DNA of 64,000 bases, taken from the NCBI GenBank assembly GCA_036172665.1, contig CM069877.1, positions 14,342,501-14,406,500 on the forward strand, read 5' to 3'. The stretch is from Prosopocoilus inquinatus. Its lineage: Eukaryota > Arthropoda > Insecta > Coleoptera > Lucanidae. The notes beneath the pieces were generated by a model that was given only the letters and a program-made list of their open reading frames with translations, made no database searches and was not told the origin of the DNA. Shown one piece after another: positions 31,022-43,152 of this stretch (position 1 is the first letter of the stretch; each line of letters opens with the position of its first letter). A program made the position numbers and the translations under genes.

Positions 31022-31971
31022 AATCATTCTCTTTTCGGCTGTATTTTCCGCCTGGCAAGACTTTTCCACTGAATTATTTATTTTTTCGTCTTTTTCTTTC
31101 TACGTGGACATTCCTGTGGCTGAAGCTCTGCTCATTAGGAGTGGCCTAATTATAATAATAATAATCTATATTTGTAATAAAATTAAGTGTATTAATATTT
31201 AATAATAATTTGTAGCATAATCATGAATACGTATATGACACAAGACATTGATATTTCACAAACAACATAAATTTCATGTATAAGTACAAGGACGATTAAT
31301 TTAGTTAGTACACATCTAATTGAAATACATAACTGATTTAAGTCAAGAAATTCTTTTATAATGTTACAGCCGAGACGCGCAAATAGATCTATTTTTCGTA
31401 GAGTCATGCCATCTTGCGTCACAGAACATGATCAAAGCTTCTCAATGGTTCCAGCAAGTAGGAGTAAAGTCGAGAAGACAGAGATATATTATAAAAGTTC
31501 GCACACGCGCGCCTGTTAGGCAGTTAGAAGTTGGCAAGCGAAGGGTTTATACCTCAAATAAATAGACATGTAAAGTATATTTTGTAAAAGTATTATTTGA
31601 TAAACAAGTGTTGCAGCTTTGTGCTTTTAATTGTGTAAAGCGACAATTTGTAATGAATTAATTTAATTAATTGCATTGTTTGAATGTAATAGCACTGTGA
31701 TTCAAATCAACGCAGGACACGAAGGCGCGACCGCCCGCTCCTACTTCTCCCTTCCACCGGTACATGTACCAAGATCCGTTCTGTGGTTATAACACCTGGA
31801 GCTCCACTAGTCGACCACCTTGCTGCGATACGGTATTTGTAATGCCAAACGTTGTCTGGTAACATAATCGCGCGTCTGACCATTTGTTGCAAAGGAATTT
31901 TTATTTTGATGCAGATACTTTAAGAGAACAGATACTTACCATACCGACAATGTACAAACTTACCTGATTTA
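29360..31971. other. Long spacer with GC patches, no gene seen
   Basis: Alternates AT-rich text with GC or C-rich blocks (about 29940-30030). 31440-31600 has a TATA-like ttataaaag near 31490, a start-like cagttag and aataaatag downstream. It could be a solo LTR or a promoter, but I could not define ends. The minus ORF 31707-31892 is uncharacterised. Confidence 0.35.
30980..31015 (+). repeat. CT microsatellite
   Basis: Run of (TC)n. Confidence 0.95.
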
Positions 31972-33093
31972 TACAGGGTATTCTTTTACCGGGTGCAAAT
32001 AAAAAAACCTCAGTATAAGTACATGAAATGCTACCTTCTGTGCGTATTTTCCGGTGGTTACCGTACTATAGCCAAAAAGTTTCGGATGTACCACTTGTTT
32101 GGAACTGTTGGTATGTGCGAGAGAGAAATACTAGCAAGGTCGCAACGCCTTCCTATAGTCGACACCGACACCGCGTTGAGTTCCGCATTCAAACCCATTT
32201 CGTAGTGTTTCGTAATAATAATTAATAATCACTGATATCGTTTAGTAATTATTTTATTTAAAATTTTAATTCACTGAGGGAATTAATGTTACATTTATTT
32301 AAATACTGCCCTACCTTAAGCGCGTCAATCGAAGAGGCGGCCGGCGTTGTAAAAGCACACTTAAGAAATGGAAACGCAATTTATTTATTACTTGTGAAAA
32401 ATAAAACGATGGATGAAGATGATGTGATTATTTAACTCATCCCCAATTTTAAGGCGCATTTTTCGTCCAGTAATTATAATCGTCGGCCTATAATTTAAAA
32501 ATATTTAAAATGTAATTACTTACTTGGAGTGAGGTTACATTGATTTAATAAATCCAGGCGGGTTTAAAATGTTGATTGACCGGAAGATTTCGTAATCGAA
32601 TTAATTGAATCTGTAATTCGTAAGAACGATTCTTTTTTAATACTTCGTGAAGATGAATATGAACTTACGCAAACCGAAATTTTTCAAAATTCGTTTCCTT
32701 CCGCATGCAGAAATTTGTCAAATGGCTGTGAGACTTCCGGCAGGTCTTCTTACCTGTTTGCAAAAACCATTAAGATCTGTTAATACGCATCGTACGAATC
32801 AAACATATGTTCGTTCAGGACAGGGTTCATGCACAAGTTTAAACCACGTCAAACATTGACCGACTGACCTATTTTCGCGTCATCGTTTAAACAGGCGGCG
32901 GCGTGCGCGAGAGCTTAGCCATATACACTTCTTAGTTATGCCAGCAGTTCTCAAACGGTTTGGCGAAAATCTGCCAATGCATTTTTCTAGAAAATTATTA
33001 AATTTCTGTTAAGGACATATGAGTTCAATTGTTGCCATTTATGTTATGCATTACAGGTTTAAATATTTGCACACAGTAAAAGAATAGCCTGTA
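31972..33093. mobile_element. TIR element family T, copy 1 (1,122 bp)
   Basis: The left end tacagggtattcttttac and the reverse complement of the right end tacaggctattcttttac form TIRs. TA precedes the left end and adjoins the right. The same ends and large parts of the interior occur in reverse orientation at 62846-63805: the left interior here matches the reverse complement of the right interior there, for example cctcagt(a/g)taagtac and gaaatgctaccttctg. No transposase ORF is present. Outside the right end, gtacattgtcggtgtggtaa mirrors text outside the left end (31932-31955), so the flank is itself an inverted pair. Confidence 0.8.
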
Positions 33094-33330
33094 CATTGTC
33101 GGTGTGGTAAGTATTTGTTCTCTTCTAAACATTTCTTTACAGCTATCTGTTCTTTTTAGGCTACACAATGATCGCAATGCACTTTTTTGAAGCAGGAAAA
33201 TTCAGGAGGTTTGACTTGAATAATCTCAAACTATCCCCTACTACGAAAGTTAGCGAAATATGACATCTTTTCTACTTGATGCGTCGAAATGGTTTTCAAA
33301 CGCCATATACAGTACCGATTACTGACAATA
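33094..33330. other. Short spacer
   Basis: No features beyond the mirrored flank at its left edge. Confidence 0.4.
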
Positions 33331-34272
33331 GGGCGCTACCAGAAGGCCACGGCCGATAGGGCGCAACTGATGGGACGCGGGACACTAAGGCGTGAAAACA
33401 CTAGGGCGCGCGGACACTAGGGCGCCGAAATCAAATGAAAATGAAAACATAATAATGTGTACCTACGATAATTTTTATTTAATTGACATCTTAGGTCATT
33501 TTATACATTTTCAATAGGAATAAGCCGAATCTTTTATAAACCAACAGTTAAAGTAAGCTTTTAATGAACGAACCAGGCATTAATTAATTCAATCGCCAAC
33601 AACCTTTATCAAAATCACGGCATACGTCAATGATTTTTTTTTAATGACTCGTTATATGAGAACAGGTACACAATGTGTTGAATGATTGTTGATTTCTTTA
33701 ACAATCATACCTTCTTACGTATGAATGCCATGTTTGCAACCACTGTTCTTTCGTTCACATCGCTCAAAATTACCGATCACAAAAGAGTACTCAAAACACA
33801 ACAACCGTGAGTGCCAATGTGTGCAGAAATGACAAAAATTTGACAGGAATGACATAACATTGAAAAGTCATTTGGTTTTCAGATGATTTGGTTATAATTT
33901 AATTACAACAGAGAAGCAAGGTATTTAAACGGAAATAATAGAGTGTAACAGAAAATAAAATAAACACAAGCAGGTTTGTATTTTAAACATTTCAACCTTA
34001 AAATTTGAAATTTGCCACTCAAAATGAATTCAAATTTGAAATTTGCTATTAAAAATGTTTTGACAAGTCATTAAATCTTATTTACAATGGAAAACTGAAT
34101 CATGCGAAATTTTAAGGCCGCAATGGTACCTACGTGATCAGAGGATAATTGAGAACGACGAGTTTCTAAACAATCTCGTGCCGTAGCGTCTTCGCGCCGT
34201 AGGGGACTGCGCCCTGGCGTCGTTGCGCCCTACTAGCGGCGCCCATTTGGCCGCGCTCTGGTTGCCGCGCCC
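33331..34272. mobile_element. Possible element with GC-rich gggcgc terminal/subterminal repeats
   Basis: The left 100 bases carry repeated agggcgc phrases (33331, 33358, 33402, 33419). The right 100 bases carry the reverse complement (gcgccc/gcgccg, about 34195-34272). The outermost texts gggcgctaccaga and, reversed, gggcgcggcaaccaga resemble each other. The interior is AT-rich and non-coding. No TSD was found. It could be a DNA element with subterminal repeats of a kind some transposases bind. Confidence 0.5.
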
Positions 34273-34279
34273 AAACGTC

Positions 34280-35690
34280 TGGATTCATATACCAGACACG
34301 TACGATGTTAATTTCTTACACATTTCGTTTACGTGATCTGTCCATTTCCAATTGTTATCGATTAATAAACCAAAAAACTTTGGAGTCTGTTTCTTTACTT
34401 ATTATTATTTACTGGGTTTTATCTTTACTTGAGTTTAAAGAATTAGCACTCATCCACACTGATGCGTTTTCTAATGTTTTACGTGAAATTTGTTCCAATT
34501 TAGGCTTATTCTTGGCTATATATAACACTAAATTATTAATGCGAAGTATGATCACGACTGATCAATTAAGGAATCAATTCTATAACTGGACTGCAGTCAA
34601 AAAAGGTCGATAGAAACCTTAATAAAGTAAATAAATTTTCCGATAGCTCGGTTAAACTTTAAAAGAGTGTTACTATCAACCTTTTTTGACCGCAGCCCAG
34701 TTATAGAATTGATTCCTAAATTATTAATATAGATTATAAAAAGTAGGGGTCCAATAATCGAAACTTGAGGGACTGCATTCAATTCTTTCTTCCCTAGAAA
34801 ACTTGTTTTTTTCAGTGTACGACTTGCCTACGGTTTTCGAGGTATGAAGTTAATATTTCATGTAGCAGTTTTCGTACTCCATAGTAATACAATTTTCGTA
34901 AAAGTATGTTTTGGTCCACTGTGTCGAAGGCCTTAGTTAAATCGCAACATGTGATTTGTGCTATTTCTTGGTCGTCCAAAGTATTAGCTATTGTTGTGAA
35001 GACATCGATCATGGCAGTTGTAACTGATTTTCCTTTTTGGTATCCATGCTGGCTTTAATTTATCAAATTATGTGATTCAAAGAAGGATGACAGTCTCTTT
35101 TTTATCACACTTTAATTAATAAATCTTAGATGTGACTGGCAGAATTGATATTGGCCCATAACTGTTATAATCATCTACCTATCCTTTTTTATATACCGGC
35201 ACTATTGTAGCTACTTTCAATTGATCGGGAAAACACCTTCTTCGATACTTTCAGTATATATTATTGTAAGTGGTGGGTAAGTGATTTCATAACTAGCTTC
35301 TTTGCTGGATTATGGTTTGAATTTCATTCGACATATTGGCCTTGGTTTCAATTAAATAGTCCTTTGCGTGTAGCATTGGACATTTATATTCTTATTATAT
35401 AATATAATTTTACCGATTGTGGCGAAAAAATCACTAAACTCTTCTGATGTAAGTATATTTTCCACCTTGTGCTTTCTCTTATTTTGCTTTCCGGATTCCG
35501 TGTCTATTACGCCACGCATAGCTTTATGGATGTTATCTGATGAATTAATGTAATGTTCATAATATATTCCGTTTTCCATTTCTACTTTTTGATGAAAGCG
35601 TGTTCTGTATTATACATAACAGTCATATGCCAATTGTTCTTCCGTGCAGTTACCTACAGTCCATAATGCGTTTAACGTATTATTCATATT
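34280..35690 (-). pseudogene. LINE RT fragment with linker region (minus strand)
   Basis: Reading leftwards from about 35690: a linker typical of LINE ORF2 between endonuclease and RT (AMRGVIDTESGK), then KKG…YNSYGPISILPVTSKIY, QHGYQKGKS, the ORF 35012-34812 with DLTKAFDTVDQNILLRKL, then AVPQVSIIGPLLFIIYINNL (34790-34720), and finally FGLLIDNNWKWTDHVNEMC near 34385-34310. Several frameshifts and an internal inverted duplication (34571-34717) break it, and the Y/F-A-D-D box is not visible. RT-based copying would be impossible. Clade looks Jockey/CR1-like. Confidence 0.88.
34571..34717. repeat. Inverted duplication inside LINE relic
   Basis: ggaatcaattctataactgg (34571) with following bases to 34614 is repeated inverted at 34674-34717, nearly perfectly over ~44 bp with a 59-bp loop. 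It replaces the expected catalytic-box region of the RT. Confidence 0.8.
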
Positions 35691-35872
35691 GTTTTAGTTC
35701 TGTTGACTTATAAATAGTTTTATGTCTTATTGCCGAGAAGAAAAGCTGTTTTCATCCCATCCTCGCAACGCCTCGGGAAGGCTACGCCATGGTACAATAA
35801 ATACAAGGTAAGTTCAACTTGCTTCAGCGGTTGTCGTTCTTGACTAAATTGGCTTCCACTTGATACCGCCTG

Positions 35873-36070
35873 TCTCGGATTTCTTCTACCTACTACCAAT
35901 GTTTCGTTCTTCATGGCAAAAGAACTTCCTCAGGGTTACTGATGGTGGTGGTGGTAGTGCTGGGGGTGTTGACGGTTTTGTTGCTGCTTCTCGATTTCGT
36001 TGTTGAAACTGAAGAACGGAACGTCGGGAGTAGAAGAAATCCGACACACAAGGTTCTAACCGGAAGCCAA
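35873..36070. repeat. Inverted repeat related to 26510-26797
   Basis: The left block tctcggatttcttctac pairs with gtagaagaaatccgaca on the right, and gtttcgttctt pairs with gaagaacggaac. Between them are GGT/GGTGGT-type tracts, like the GCT tracts of the other locus. Confidence 0.6.
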
Positions 36071-38879
36071 TTCTCAATCATACGAGGTACCTCATTGCGC
36101 AGGGGTGTCGTTATGTTGTGAGTTAAACTGTGACTGAGAAACCGAAGCTTTAGTGCGACATCTGTTCGTCAAAACATGACCCTGGATGACTGAACGCCAG
36201 CTAACTTAACCCGTGAAGTATACTTTTGATTTACTTCATTATTTATATATTTATTTGTGGACAATATCCGTACATTTCGGTGCATGACCAAAATAATATT
36301 TAATTTCGTTATGTAGTTTATAAGTTCCGTGTCGCCATTTAGGACAAAAGTCTGTCACCGAATTTATTCTAAAATGAACAGCCTCCAATATTACCTGGAC
36401 CTGGTAACAAGTCTGTGCTGGGTCTCTTATCGGCTTTTCTCCTCGGCTAGCTACAGCGAGAATGGGGTTGAGTAATATTATGATGGTAAGGTATTTGGGC
36501 GCCAGTAGGGACTCAACCCGAGCTGATTGTATAAGAGCACCTCCCTCGTCAGCGTCCCCGGACTGACTTAGTGATTGCAGAAGGTTCTAAACAAAACTTG
36601 AGGCTAAGTGTATCTCGCTCGTAGGCGAAGGTAGAATTGGAACGAGACACATAAATCTACAAAATTCGGGCTTTATTTAACTACAACAAAAATGCAACAC
36701 AGACATTATGCACGGTATCAGTGGATAATACGAAAGTAAATAATAAAACTTACGTTATTAATACTGCTACTTAAACCATACGTGTAACGTATCGATAATT
36801 TATGAGATCAGCCGAAATTCGCTCTCTGTAAAGGGCATGCGAAATCCGATAATAAAATCATTAAGTAAAATAACATATGATTGATTCACGAGGTTGAATG
36901 TCACATTTGCGGTGGTCAGATTACGTCCCCGGTACGGAGTCGGTGGGGGCAGCGACATCTGGTGGTATGTTCGAGAGCGGGAAAGTTTCGACGTGAGCCC
37001 AGGAGATGGCGGGGCCGTCTCGATGAAAACTAGGATAAAACGATTAATTACTAGCGGGTAGTATCGTACTTGAAGCAGGAAAGTATAGAACGAGATTAAA
37101 ACTGAAGCTGCAACTGCAACTCAAAGCTTAAAAAGAAAAGAAAGAACGCCGTTAGTGTCCATAATCGACACAGGCAATTCGCTCAATTTACCTGAGTTTA
37201 CTAACTGCTCAGGCTTCGAACTTTAAACTACCTCAAAACTCGCTGGTGATACAAGAGAAGTTTCCGGCGGAACCGTAGATAAGTTCTTCTGCTAAGTTCG
37301 AGCAAGAACTTCGTTAAATTCACAACCACACCATAACACACCTTTAGCCGGCGAGAGCAAACAAACGAATGCCAAGTAACGGAGAAATGCGTTGCAAAGC
37401 TAAAAATACCAGCCAATCAGCTGAAAGGTCAAATACGGCTTAATGCCGCGATAACCAATGAAATTGTCCGTGACCATATTTGGTCAGATTATTTCGACTT
37501 GCATCGTAGTGCGAAGAAAGCGTCGGCATACAGTGTTGCCAGGTAAATACGAAATTCGGTGGATGATAAGTTGTTGCCACGTTTTGAAATGTAACAAGTC
37601 CGTTTGTACAGTCAGATCTAATTAATCGCATTAACTTATTTATGGCCAATTTAAGATTTAATTAGCATAGTTTGATATTTGTTACAAGCGTTACAAGCCG
37701 TTTGACCTTTGCTGAAAGCTTTAAGAGTTTGTGCGAACCCATGCAATAGAGACATTACCGGAAATAGTGTTGTGGTATTGTCTCATAATCCCTGCGCTGA
37801 ATGCATGAGCCAGCGAAAATCTCTTGGAACTTAAAGAATCCACCTCCATTAGAGCTGGTTTTGGGAAAGCTGTTTATGAACAACGTGAGTTTGGCACAAG
37901 GTAAATTTAAACAATTTAAGTGGTAACACCTTTCTTTAAGGCCCAATAACTGTAACAAATCAGATCTGGCTTGTTCTTGTTGAGCCACGCAAGAATTCCT
38001 AAATTTTCGAAAGTTTGGTCTCAATTGACTCAAGCTTTTTGATTTTTTGAATTCGATTCAGTTTTCTTTAGTGTCTTTGTATATAAAGAGAGGAGAAGCC
38101 TAATATTTTTGTTTTACATTTAAATATCAAATGGCAAATTGAGAATTTTGTCTCTAAATCTTAGCCTTACTATCTCGTTCTAGATCCTGTTCTCGATAGG
38201 AGCAAGTGTTTTTGATATAGTTCGTCGCCTCATCATTAAAGCCATTATCTGCGATTCGAAGTGGTCGGCACGTAGGCAATCGCAGTCCTTCGACCCTGCG
38301 ATTCAATTTCCACCTTCCCTTCCAACTTCGCGCACGTGAAAGTGAAAGATGATGCCGGCCGCGCAACTTCAAAGATAACATAACGTGAACATCGCAGGAA
38401 TCTTAGGACGCAAATCCCTGGGGTCTCGAGTGTCTGCTGCTTGCTGAATTATAACGTTTACCTAACCTCTCTTCGCCACTCAAGGATCGCCCGATCATGT
38501 ATCTGTGCTCCTTTGCGACGCGACGGCGACGGCGAGCTCCTCGAAATTAAATTTCCGACCTGCGCGAGATTGAATCCGCTAATTTTTGGGTTACATGCAC
38601 ATTTTCCTTTTGTAAATGTCTCATTTAATTTCAATCGCTATCGTTTGTTTTTAGGCGTTTGAATTACTGCCAGGCAAGTTAAGATGAAGCACGATTTCGT
38701 GCCCTTGTGACTTGCATTTTAATTATGAAACCGTTCGCGAAATTTGCCGAAAAATTCCAACAATTGGGCGACGCTCCTGTGGAAAAAAGTATGTTTAAAG
38801 ATTGAGTAAATCTTGGACGGTGGCGACATCTAACGGGGAATAGTTTTTGGAAAAGCATTTCAAAAGCGACTATTTCCGA
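36071..38879. other. Long spacer, no gene seen
   Basis: No conserved domain in any short ORF. A cagtgttgccagg motif at 37531-37543 looks like a hAT terminus, but I found no partner end nearby. GC-rich patches lie at about 38240-38370 and 38500-38580. Confidence 0.4.
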
Positions 38880-39710
38880 CGCATAGATTTTGAAAATAAA
38901 ATCATGGCTATCTCGCAGAAAAAATTTTGGGGTACTGCGTCTCAGGTGACTTGTACGGACGTTTGAGTCATCTTAAATTTGCTCCCGCCACCACTCATCT
39001 CTTTCCTATTCCCTATTAATACAGATTTCGGCAGAACGAAATCATTGCTATGTAACGGGAAAATCTTGCGGCACTACGCACCTTTACTAATTAGTGCCCC
39101 CGGCAGTAGGGGTTCATTGCTATATGATAGGAAAATCTTGAGGTACTGCACACCTTAGTTACCCGGCGTTCCTCTTTTTCTGTGCTATTTATTGCCTCCG
39201 GCAGAAGCGGATCACTGCTATGTAATGGAAAAACCTTGAGGCACCGCACACCTTTGTTATTATTGACGGGATTGACGAGAAAAATTTTGGGGTACTGTGA
39301 CTCACATGACTTCTACGGACGATTGGGTGGGACGAGCCCACCGCATCCGGATTTACTTCCTTCAGGTCATCTTAAATTTGTTCCCGCCACCATTTATATC
39401 TTTCCTCTTAGCTTCTATTGTTACAGTTTTCGGCAGAACGAGATCATTGATATGTAACGGGAAAATCTTGGGGCACTGCGCATCTTTACTAATTAATGTC
39501 CCCGGCAGGAGGGGATCATTGCTATGTGATAGGAAACTTTTAAGGCACTGTACATCTTCGTTACCCGGCGTCCCTCTTTTCCTTTGCTATTTATTGCCTT
39601 CGGCCGAAGCGGATCACTGCTATGTGGCAGAGAAATCTTGAGGCCTCGCGCACCTGTATTATTACTGATGGGATTGACGGGAAAATTTTGGGGTACTGCA
39701 CCCTCGGGTA
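38880..39710 (+). repeat. Satellite with higher-order structure
   Basis: The subunit phrase gggaaaatcttg(a/g)ggcactgc…cacctt recurs about every 50-100 bp (near 39058, 39130, 39228, 39280, 39461, 39531, 39630, 39679). Four different subunits form a block that ends ggggtactg (38931, 39290, 39691), so the block repeats about every 360-400 bp. Two full blocks and the edge of a third are present. Plus-strand ORFs 39182-39457, 39297-39641 and 39584-39784 arise from the repeat. Confidence 0.85.
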
Positions 39711-39779
39711 TCCGAGTACCGAGTACCCGTTTATTTAAATGGAGTCGGTTCCTCTTTCTGAATACCCGAAGTTATGAAA

Positions 39780-40066
39780 ATTGAAATTTGCAATATAAAA
39801 GAAGAATTTCATGACAAGCTTGATGAGAGAATTGGAGGAATAAAAATTCAGTTCAGGCATAAACTAGAAGGCTTTTCAACTGGTCGTTCTATCGCACCAT
39901 CTTCTGGACTTAAAAGAATGATTTGTTAATCAGGAAATGGTAACCATCTGATGGGAGGGAGGTGAAAGGTCAGCTAGTACTTCCAAGGATAAGAGTCACT
40001 GAGGTGTTAGAAGAGATTCATGGTGGTGCATCCGGTGAAAATTTGGGCAACAATAAAACATTACTT
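39780..40066 (+). pseudogene. Ty3/gypsy-like fragment (integrase N-terminus)
   Basis: At 39971-40066 one frame reads LVLPRIRVTEVLEEIHGGAS followed by GENLGNNKTL. This is the start of a Ty3/gypsy integrase zinc-binding region, comparable to the region around H809 of the pol gene at 14148-18239 but clearly diverged, with the second His replaced. The 150 bp before it can be read as a charged, coiled-coil-like stretch that might be Gag, but this is weak. The fragment is short and isolated. Confidence 0.7.
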
Positions 40067-40134
40067 ACTCAGGTATTCACTAGTAACCTTTTATGTATGT
40101 TTGCCAACTTTGCTAACTATTACGGTTTATTCAG

Positions 40135-40529
40135 AAAATAGAAAAATCCAAAATCACCTGTAAATGTGACTTGTAGGACTTCATATCAAATATTATCCAA
40201 ATCGGATCAGGTGTTCCTTTGTTATAAGAAAAAAATAACTTTCCCTTCAAGAACTTTGAAGCAGAATATCGGCTTAACTACAGATTCTTGACCTCAAAAT
40301 AAGAAGATTTGATCGAAGTTTGGTTAAATCGTCCTATTTTCGGGACAGGAATCAGAAGAATACAGCTTAACGAAGCAGTTTTAGATATAGATAAGTTCCG
40401 ATATAGATAAGTTATTCATATACGAAACTGCTTCGCTTATCTATATCCTAAATTTTGATTAAATTGTCTTATTTTGAGGTCAGGAATCTGTGGCTAAGCC
40501 ATGTCCACAGAATTTAGAGACAACCTGTA
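40135..40529 (-). mobile_element. Truncated relative of the 9706-10278 TIR element
   Basis: From about 40,160 (acctgtaaatgtgactt) to the end cctgta at 40529 this matches the reverse complement of 9706-9960: for example ccaaatcgg, gtggctaagccatgtccac and gaatttagagac. The opposite end is missing. It contains an inner inverted repeat (aagcagtttt…gaaactgctt) around 40355-40435. Confidence 0.75.
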
Positions 40530-41092
40530 TATCTGGAAACAGTGACATAAATAATTATTATTAATAGGAAATTTCACTTAAAAGATTGACGAATTTATGG
40601 TTCAGTTGGCGCATATCAAACGATAATTTCTGTAGTATATTCCGTAATTGTATTAATAAAATACCAACACAGTTTAACGGGTTCAATTGGATTATTTATT
40701 TAGGGGCGGCGTATTCTGTATCAAATGCGTTAAATTTAAAGGGCTGTTAAATATTGTTGCTGTGGTAACAGCCAATCATAAAACTGTATTTTAAAATTGA
40801 AAGCACCTCTAAATTTTAACTTCCTGTCAACAAGTTACAGAATCTCCTCTTTGAAAAGTTTATTTTAGGGCTAATTTTTTGGATATGTTTATTAAAACCG
40901 TAGCAACATGTGGATCTAAGAATTGGCAAATATTGCTACTGTTTTAACAAATATTTTTAGATAACCGGCGGATAATAAAACAAAAAGCATTAAACGTTAA
41001 AGGAAGAATCTTTGTAACCCGCCGTGCACAGTTTAGTACCTGATATATTCATAGAGGGAGTTTAAGTATTACCCGATTTTAGCATGGGCTTG

Positions 41093-41196
41093 TACAGTCG
41101 CGTTCAAGCTAATCGAGACTGATTGATAGCTCTGTAACCCTTACTACCAGCGACAATAAGGGCGCAGTTAGCTTACAGCAGTTGATCGCGACTGTA
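41093..41196. mobile_element. Small palindromic TA-flanked element, 104 bp
   Basis: It starts tacagtcgcg and ends cgcgactgta, with looser complementarity inward (ttcaa/ttgat). It is possibly a MITE with TA target. Short length keeps confidence modest. Confidence 0.5.
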
Positions 41197-41954
41197 CTAC
41201 GACGTTCAACTTAAATGATAATCCTGCATGCAAATCTAAGAACATTCATCGTAAGGGTTACGAAACTGTCTAACGGTATCATTGAGCGTTGTCGTACGTA
41301 CTTTCTTGTTTAGATATATTCTTTGGTTCAAGCAGAAATTCCGCATTATTTCCTGGTCGTCAGCTTCTTTGGAGATTTGCAAGGTCATTGAAGGTTAAAC
41401 GAAAGGTTACGTTTAATTGACGGGGGCGTTTAATTTTTTTTCTTTTCGGTTACAAACACAACTTACGCCGCTGAAGACTTTCCTCGTTCATTAAAAAGAT
41501 GGAGCGAACTCAGCTTCGAAAAAAAAATCAAGGCAATTGTCAACAACAAATTCAATGCACCGTACTTCACCTTGTAAAAGCCTTTTTTTTTTCTTTTTGT
41601 ACAAGAGCGTTGTCAGTGGCGGGCGGAAAAGCATGAAATTAATTCAGCACACACTCAACGTTCGGAACGCATATTAAATTTAATTGGAGTACACTCTGCG
41701 ATTCGTGTAATCTAGAATATGACATTTTAAACTTAAATGTCGCCAACTGGTAGCTCCAATCCTAGTTTCAATAGACACGCCACACCTAGATAAGAATTTT
41801 TTATTTTAATTTTTTAATAAGATGGAAATCGAATATATCTGTAGGTGCGATGCGTAGGTACAGCGATCAACAAAAGTAATGTTTCTTCAACAAATTTCTA
41901 TATAATTTATAATTCCTATAACTATCTTGAGGTTAATCCTGCAAATCTAAACGC

Positions 41955-42009
41955 GATCGTAAGCATCGTAAGATATTAAGGCCGTAAATACTTTACGATG
42001 CTTACGATC
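41955..42009. repeat. Perfect 17-bp hairpin
   Basis: gatcgtaagcatcgtaa and its exact reverse complement are separated by 21 bases. It could form a stable hairpin. No rho-type or Pol III terminator role is implied. Confidence 0.85.
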
Positions 42010-43152
42010 AAGCAGCACAATCTCTTTTATCCGATACATCTCGTAAGAGAGGAGACATTACTTTTGCGTATCATTCTACAACCATTTGGCAAACTTATTA
42101 CAATAATTACATTCGAATCCGCCTCGTAAAAAGTACTTTTTTTCTTGCGCAATCCGTTCTTCACGTATAACAATTTGCATTTTTTTAATTTAATAAATCA
42201 ATTCTAAAACAGTAATTCTGTTCATTATATAAACACTTGAATTATTCAAGTAGAAAATCCCCGGTTTACGTGTGCGTAGTTTTTGCTTCTTTCCATATCG
42301 TGCTGGAAATTCAGGATTTCGTAGCCCGCTAAAAAAAAACAACAAAAAAAAAAACGTTGCATACGATTATCCGATCATTATCGGTCACGTAATTGATCTT
42401 TAAAAATATTGCCAGTCAAGGTGAAGGTCAGATTTGGAGCATGTTATGTATACCTTTGTGTGTGGTATAGTGGCCGGCCTCCAAACCGGAGGACAACAAA
42501 TTCTTAATAATCGCATCCAGTTGTTCCACAACAACAAAAAAAAAATTGTCATTTGACCGCAGCAAATGGATTCGGCTGCTAATTTGAATGGATTCGTCTT
42601 GGCCAGAATTAAATATCTAGTGAGTTTAATTGGGAGGTCAGGTGAGGCGCATGCATTTCATTGAGTGAGGCAAACCACTTCGTTTGCATAAATCTTAAAA
42701 TGTATTTTTTTTACCAAAAAAACAAATTTCCAGACAACGCAAACCGTTTTTTTCCACAAATTCTTTAATTTAATGCGAGACGCGGGCGAGGGGGAATAAG
42801 GTGAAGGTGAGGCGGCGAAAGAAGTGCCGCACTCATTAATACAGGTTGTCCCAAAACATCCCGCGCAATTCGATTGGGTATCCAAACAGTATGTCGTGTC
42901 GCTTTCTATGTTTTTGTTTTTAAGGAAAAAATCAAGCTGGAGACTTTTGCCACCTACTGCTGTTACTCAATCGAAATGGTATTCTAACACTCATAAATAC
43001 AGGATGTTCCAAAATATACATGTACGATTTGATTGGCTGTCCATACAGTATTTACGTCAAAAAAAATCAAAATCAAAATCATATTGAAGACCACTGTGAC
43101 ATATTATTCAATCGAATGGTACCAAATAGCGATGCATTTATAAATATGTAAA

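Larger units (their letters stand above)
40530..42837. other. Spacer with small palindromic elements
   Basis: No gene seen. It holds the short element at 41093-41196 and the hairpin at 41955-42009. The phrase aatcctgca…aaatctaa occurs at both 41221 and 41936, so the two loci may share a source repeat. Confidence 0.4.

Noticed and set aside
31440..31700. Solo LTR suggested by TATA, start-like and AATAAA motifs
   Set aside because: TG...CA ends and a target duplication could not be found.
37531..37543. hAT-type terminus cagtgttgccagg
   Set aside because: No matching opposite end or 8-bp duplication was found, so no element can be called.
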